Below, piece by piece: positions 60,973 to 64,000 of a stretch of DNA of 64,000 bases; position 1 is the stretch's first letter; every line of letters starts with the position of its first letter. The DNA comes from Ornithinibacillus xuwenensis. GTDB taxonomy: Bacteria > Bacillota > Bacilli > Bacillales > Amphibacillaceae. The position numbers and the translations under genes were made by a program. Location of the stretch: contig NZ_JBDIML010000001.1 in assembly GCF_039614845.1 (NCBI RefSeq), positions 744,001 to 808,000 of the forward strand. The letters run 5' to 3'. The notes beneath the pieces are model-generated. The model ran no database searches and was not told where the DNA came from. It saw only the letters and a program-made list of their open reading frames with translations.

Positions 60973-61656
60973 TTACTTCCCAAGCTTGTCTAAGGCATTT
61001 TTTGCTGCACGCTGTTCCGCTTCTTTTTTTGTACGACCTACGCCAACACCGAATACCGTTTGATTAATACTTATCTCTGCTACAAACTCTTTATTATGAG
61101 AAGGTCCCTTTTCATCTACAATCTTATACTCAATTGTTCGATTCTTATCCTGTTGTACAATTTCTTGCAATTTACTCTTATAATCCATCCCATGCGAAAA
61201 AGCACCAGTGTCTATTTGAGGAAATACGTGTTTCTCTAAAAAATCTAAAGCCGTATCAAACCCCTTATCCAAGTAGAGTGCACCTAAAAATGCTTCAAAA
61301 ACATCAGCAAGTAGTGCTGGACGATTTCTACCGCCAGTCATTTCTTCACCCTTCCCTAAAAGAATATGCTCACCGAAATGTAATCTGCGGGCAAATAATT
61401 CTAAGGAGGGTTCACAAACGATAGCAGCACGTAGCTTCGTCATTTCTCCTTCTGGCATTTTTGGGTATTTACGGAATAAATATTGAGAAACACCTAATTC
61501 TAGCACTGCATCTCCTAAAAATTCTAATCGTTCATTATCAGAATAGTTTTTCTCACGATGCTCATTCACATAAGATGAATGTGTAAATGCTTGTGTAATA
61601 ACCTCTATATTTAAAAATTCAATATCAAGCATTGCTTCTAATTTTTTACGATTCAT
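60973..61656 (-). CDS. rnc: Ribonuclease III
   Basis: Cleaves double-stranded RNA in rRNA maturation, scRNA processing and mRNA turnover. The catalytic signature NERLEFLGDAVLELGVS is near 41-57, the second acidic cluster ALLADVFEAFLGALYLD near 113-129, and the C-terminal dsRBD (about 155-227) ends GVGVGRTKKEAEQRAAKNAL. 227 residues is typical. It lies 72 bases after acpP, with a 13-bp hairpin in the gap. It normally leads into smc; here its transcript ends at a terminator. Confidence 0.98.
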   Translation of the reverse strand: MNRKKLEAMLDIEFLNIEVITQAFTHSSYVNEHREKNYSDNERLEFLGDAVLELGVSQYLFRKYPKMPEGEMTKLRAAIVCEPSLELFARRLHFGEHILLGKGEEMTGGRNRPALLADVFEAFLGALYLDKGFDTALDFLEKHVFPQIDTGAFSHGMDYKSKLQEIVQQDKNRTIEYKIVDEKGPSHNKEFVAEISINQTVFGVGVGRTKKEAEQRAAKNALDKLGK

Positions 61657-61687
61657 TTAGCCTTGCCACCTCTGGTTGTTGATATAC

Positions 61688-61716
61688 GGAAAGTCTCGCA
61701 TGATGCGAGACTTTCC
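61688..61716. repeat. Perfect 13-bp hairpin between acpP and rnc
   Basis: Arms 61688-61700 and 61704-61716 (GGAAAGTCTCGCA type) with a three-base loop. No T-run on the minus strand, so it is a poor terminator. It may protect the acpP mRNA end or be a cleavage site upstream of rnc. Confidence 0.75.
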
Positions 61717-61728
61717 AACTTAGGTATA

Positions 61729-61965
61729 TTAGGACTGTAAATTATTTATGTAATTCACAGCATCACCAACAGTGTTTATTTTTTCTGCTTCTTCATCAGC
61801 AATTTCCATATCAAATTCATCTTCTAGCTCCATTACAAGCTCAACTACATCCAATGAATCTGCTTCTAGATCATCTTTAAAAGATGCTTCCATTGTTACT
61901 TTAGATTCTTCAACATCTAATTTATCAACAATAATTTCTTTTACGCGATCAAATACGTCTGCCAT
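61729..61965 (-). CDS. acpP: Acyl carrier protein
   Basis: Carries fatty-acyl intermediates on phosphopantetheine attached to S37 in DLEADSLDVVELVM. It is 78 residues, very acidic, the canonical three-helix ACP. The ATG at 61965 follows GGGAGGTGA; the ORF upstream to 62004 covers the SD. It lies 38 bases after fabG. Confidence 0.98.
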   Translation of the reverse strand: MADVFDRVKEIIVDKLDVEESKVTMEASFKDDLEADSLDVVELVMELEDEFDMEIADEEAEKINTVGDAVNYINNLQS

Positions 61966-62003
61966 AACACGTTCACCTCCCTTCAAAGAAAAATCATTAT
62001 CCA

Positions 62004-62744
62004 TTACATGACCATACCACCATCAATATGAATGGTTTGGCCCGTAATATAATTTGCATCCTCAGATGCTAAGAAGCGAACAACTTTTGCAATGTCCTCA
62101 GGCTGGCCTAATTTGGCTAATGGAATTAAACTTAACATTCCTTCTCGTTGTTCATCTGTTAATTCATCGGTCATATCAGTTGAAATAAATCCAGGTGCAA
62201 CCGCATTTACTAGAATATTACGTGAAGCTAACTCTTTCGCAGTTGTTTTGGTTAAACCAATCACACCTGCTTTGGCGGCAACATAATTCGCTTGCCCCGG
62301 ATTCCCACTAACTCCAACAATTGAGGCAACATTAATAATCCTACCACAGCGTTGCTTCATCATCTGTCTCGTAACAGCTTTTGTACAAACAAAGACGCCT
62401 TTTAAATTCGTATTAATAACTTGGTCAAATTCAGATTCTTTCATTCGCATTAACAGATTGTCACGTGTAATTCCTGCGTTATTAACCAGAATATCAACAC
62501 TTCCAAACTTTTCAATAGCAGCACCAATCATATCTTTTACCTGATTTTCATCGGCAACATCTGCTTGTACTTTAAATGCCTTCACACCTAATTGTTCAAT
62601 TTCTTCAACAACTGCTTGTGCTTTTGACTCACTACCAGCATAGTTCACCACAACATTCGCACCTTTTTTTGCTAATTCCAAAGCAATTGAACGACCTATT
62701 CCTCGTGAACCTCCAGTAACAACTGCGGTTTTTCCAGTTAACAT
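62004..62744 (-). CDS. fabG: 3-oxoacyl-ACP reductase FabG
   Basis: NADPH-dependent reduction of beta-ketoacyl-ACP. A classical SDR: TGGSRGIGRSIA nucleotide motif (10-21), NNAG, and catalytic S141, Y154, K158 (YVAAK). 246 residues is the B. subtilis length. It starts directly after the fabD stop. Confidence 0.98.
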   Translation of the reverse strand: MLTGKTAVVTGGSRGIGRSIALELAKKGANVVVNYAGSESKAQAVVEEIEQLGVKAFKVQADVADENQVKDMIGAAIEKFGSVDILVNNAGITRDNLLMRMKESEFDQVINTNLKGVFVCTKAVTRQMMKQRCGRIINVASIVGVSGNPGQANYVAAKAGVIGLTKTTAKELASRNILVNAVAPGFISTDMTDELTDEQREGMLSLIPLAKLGQPEDIAKVVRFLASEDANYITGQTIHIDGGMVM

Positions 62745-63683
62745 TTACGCTTCACCCCTATACCATTTAATAAAATCATTCATAGAAGCTAAATCTTGAA
62801 CAGTAAAAATAGGTGCTTTTCGATCAATCTTCTTTACTAGTCCACTTAATACTTTACCATTCCCAACTTCTACAAATGCATCTACATCAGCTTCTAGCAT
62901 ATTACGAATAGATGCTTCAAATCGAACAGGTGAATATAATTGCTTTAATAGTAAATCTTTAATTTCCCGATGATTGGTGACAGGAGTTGCCGTAACGTTA
63001 GCATAAACTGGAACGCCTGCATCCTGAATAGCAACATTGTCCAAGTACTTCGCAAAATCATCGTTAGCAGCTTCCATTAATCTGGAGTGGAATGGACCAC
63101 TTACATTTAAAGGGAGCACTCGTTTAGCACCATGTTCTTTTAATAGAGCACTAGATTTCTCTACACCTGCCTGTGAACCTGATATAACAATTTGTCCTGG
63201 GCAGTTTAAATTTGCAATATCAACTACTTCATCCGTTACACGCTTAATCACTTCATCTACAGCTTGCTCTGACAGTCCTAATACGGCAGCCATCGTACCT
63301 TGCCCCTTAGGAAAGGCATCTTCCATTAATTTTCCCCTAGTAGCAACAAGTGGCAATGCTTCTTCATATGAAATGGATCCAGCCGCGACTAGTGCGCTAT
63401 ATTCACCTAAACTATGCCCCACTACCATAGAAGGATGAATTTCTTCTTTCATTAATAATTTATGTATCGCGATACTAGACAATAGAAGTGCAGGCTGTGT
63501 GTTCTCTGTCTCTGTTAATTTTTCAACTGGACCTTCAAACATTAATTTTCTCAAGTCTTTGCCAAGCAAATCGTTCGCCTTTGCATAAAGTGATTCCACT
63601 TCAGCAAATTGATCATGAAGTTCTTTCCCCATACCAACACTTTGCGAGCCCTGACCCGGAAACATAAATGCTACTTTTTTCAT
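62745..63683 (-). CDS. fabD: Malonyl-CoA:ACP transacylase FabD
   Basis: Moves malonyl from CoA to ACP. It has FPGQGSQSVGMGKEL at the start, the nucleophile S91 in GHSLGEYSALVAAG, and the His in SGPFHSRLM. 312 residues is normal. It overlaps plsX by four bases (ATGA). Confidence 0.98.
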   Translation of the reverse strand: MKKVAFMFPGQGSQSVGMGKELHDQFAEVESLYAKANDLLGKDLRKLMFEGPVEKLTETENTQPALLLSSIAIHKLLMKEEIHPSMVVGHSLGEYSALVAAGSISYEEALPLVATRGKLMEDAFPKGQGTMAAVLGLSEQAVDEVIKRVTDEVVDIANLNCPGQIVISGSQAGVEKSSALLKEHGAKRVLPLNVSGPFHSRLMEAANDDFAKYLDNVAIQDAGVPVYANVTATPVTNHREIKDLLLKQLYSPVRFEASIRNMLEADVDAFVEVGNGKVLSGLVKKIDRKAPIFTVQDLASMNDFIKWYRGEA

Positions 63684-64000
63684 TCATTTTCCTCCTCAGT
63701 CGATTGCATTGATTCAACCGTATCTTTAATGGTTTCTGTTACATGATTATCAACCATATGACAAGTCTGTTTTATCGCATTAAAAATCGCACGTCGATTC
63801 GAGGAACCATGCGCCTTAATTACTGGTGCTGCAAGACCAAATAACCCCGCTCCACCATACTCGGAATAATCTAATTTATCCTTCAAACCCTTTAAATCAC
63901 CTTTTATTAATCCAGCAGCAATTTTTGTTTTTAAGGAAGACATAAAAGTTTCTTTAATCATCGAGAACAATACGCTAGCAGTTCCTTCAATCGTTTTTAA
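63680..64000 (-). CDS. plsX: Phosphate acyltransferase PlsX (C-terminal 106 residues; runs off the window)
   Basis: Makes acyl-phosphate from acyl-ACP for phospholipid synthesis. The frame stays open to the window edge and reads KTIEGTASVLFSMIKE, followed by SEYGGAGLFGLAAPVIKAHGSSN, the family's conserved end. An internal TTG at 63970 is not a start. In B. subtilis FapR controls this operon (fapR-plsX-fabD-fabG), and fapR would lie outside the window. Confidence 0.95.
   Translation of the reverse strand, partial: LKTIEGTASVLFSMIKETFMSSLKTKIAAGLIKGDLKGLKDKLDYSEYGGAGLFGLAAPVIKAHGSSNRRAIFNAIKQTCHMVDNHVTETIKDTVESMQSTEEENE

Noticed and set aside
63037..63438. 133-codon plus-strand frame opposite fabD
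   Set aside because: Antisense to the FabD active-site region with no SD or family resemblance.
1..64000. Mobile element, prophage, CRISPR or defence island
   Set aside because: No transposase, integrase other than the housekeeping XerC, direct repeat array, tRNA-flanked insertion or compositional break was seen; gene order is conserved nearly throughout.

Overview
The window is a stretch of chromosome from a low-GC Gram-positive bacterium, almost certainly a motile member of the Bacillaceae. The evidence is PolC-type DNA polymerase, SwrB/SwrD, CodY, FliY, CheC/CheD, RasP, strong AGGAGG-type ribosome binding sites, frequent TTG and GTG starts, and a gene order close to the Bacillus subtilis plsX-to-polC region. 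The AT-rich sequence and the extra genes around sigD suggest the Oceanobacillus/Virgibacillus/Gracilibacillus side of the family; that placement is inference. Of 72 genes called, 71 lie on the minus strand, so transcription runs from high to low coordinates. No insertion sequence, prophage, CRISPR array, tRNA or rRNA was seen.

In transcription order: plsX(partial)-fabD-fabG-acpP-rnc (fatty acid synthesis, RNase III); a plus-strand DUF1128 gene that separates rnc from smc; smc-ftsY; ylxM-ffh-rpsP-khpA-ylqD-rimM-trmD (protein targeting, ribosome and tRNA maturation); rplS with its own promoter and leader; lepB-rbgA-rnhB; ylqG-ylqH (an orphan FliK-like/FlhB-tail pair); sucC-sucD; dprA; topA; xerC-hslV-hslU-codY.

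From 36.8 kb down to 8.0 kb lies one fla/che operon of 35 genes: flgB flgC fliE fliF fliG fliH fliI fliJ motE fliK flgD (TIGR02530) flgE swrD fliL fliM fliY cheY fliO fliP fliQ fliR flhB flhA flhF flhG cheB cheA cheW cheC cheD sigD, a DUF342 gene, a small conserved gene, and swrB. It encodes the basal body, switch, type III export apparatus, hook assembly, chemotaxis core and the flagellar sigma factor. sigD sits near the distal end, about 26 kb from the candidate promoters, and a sigma-D-like site in front of flgB would close a positive feedback loop. The operon is followed by rpsB-tsf-pyrH-frr, then uppS-cdsA-rasP and the first 454 residues of polC.

Most of the window is well-known housekeeping and motility biology, and I found no clearly new multi-gene system. 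The points worth a second look are departures from the expected layout: dxr, proS and trmFO are missing from their usual slots; RbgA has a changed G4 GTPase motif; HslV lacks the N-terminal Ser/Thr; DUF1128 is inserted between rnc and smc with face-to-face promoters; a hairpin covers the swrD start; and two little-studied genes lie between sigD and swrB.
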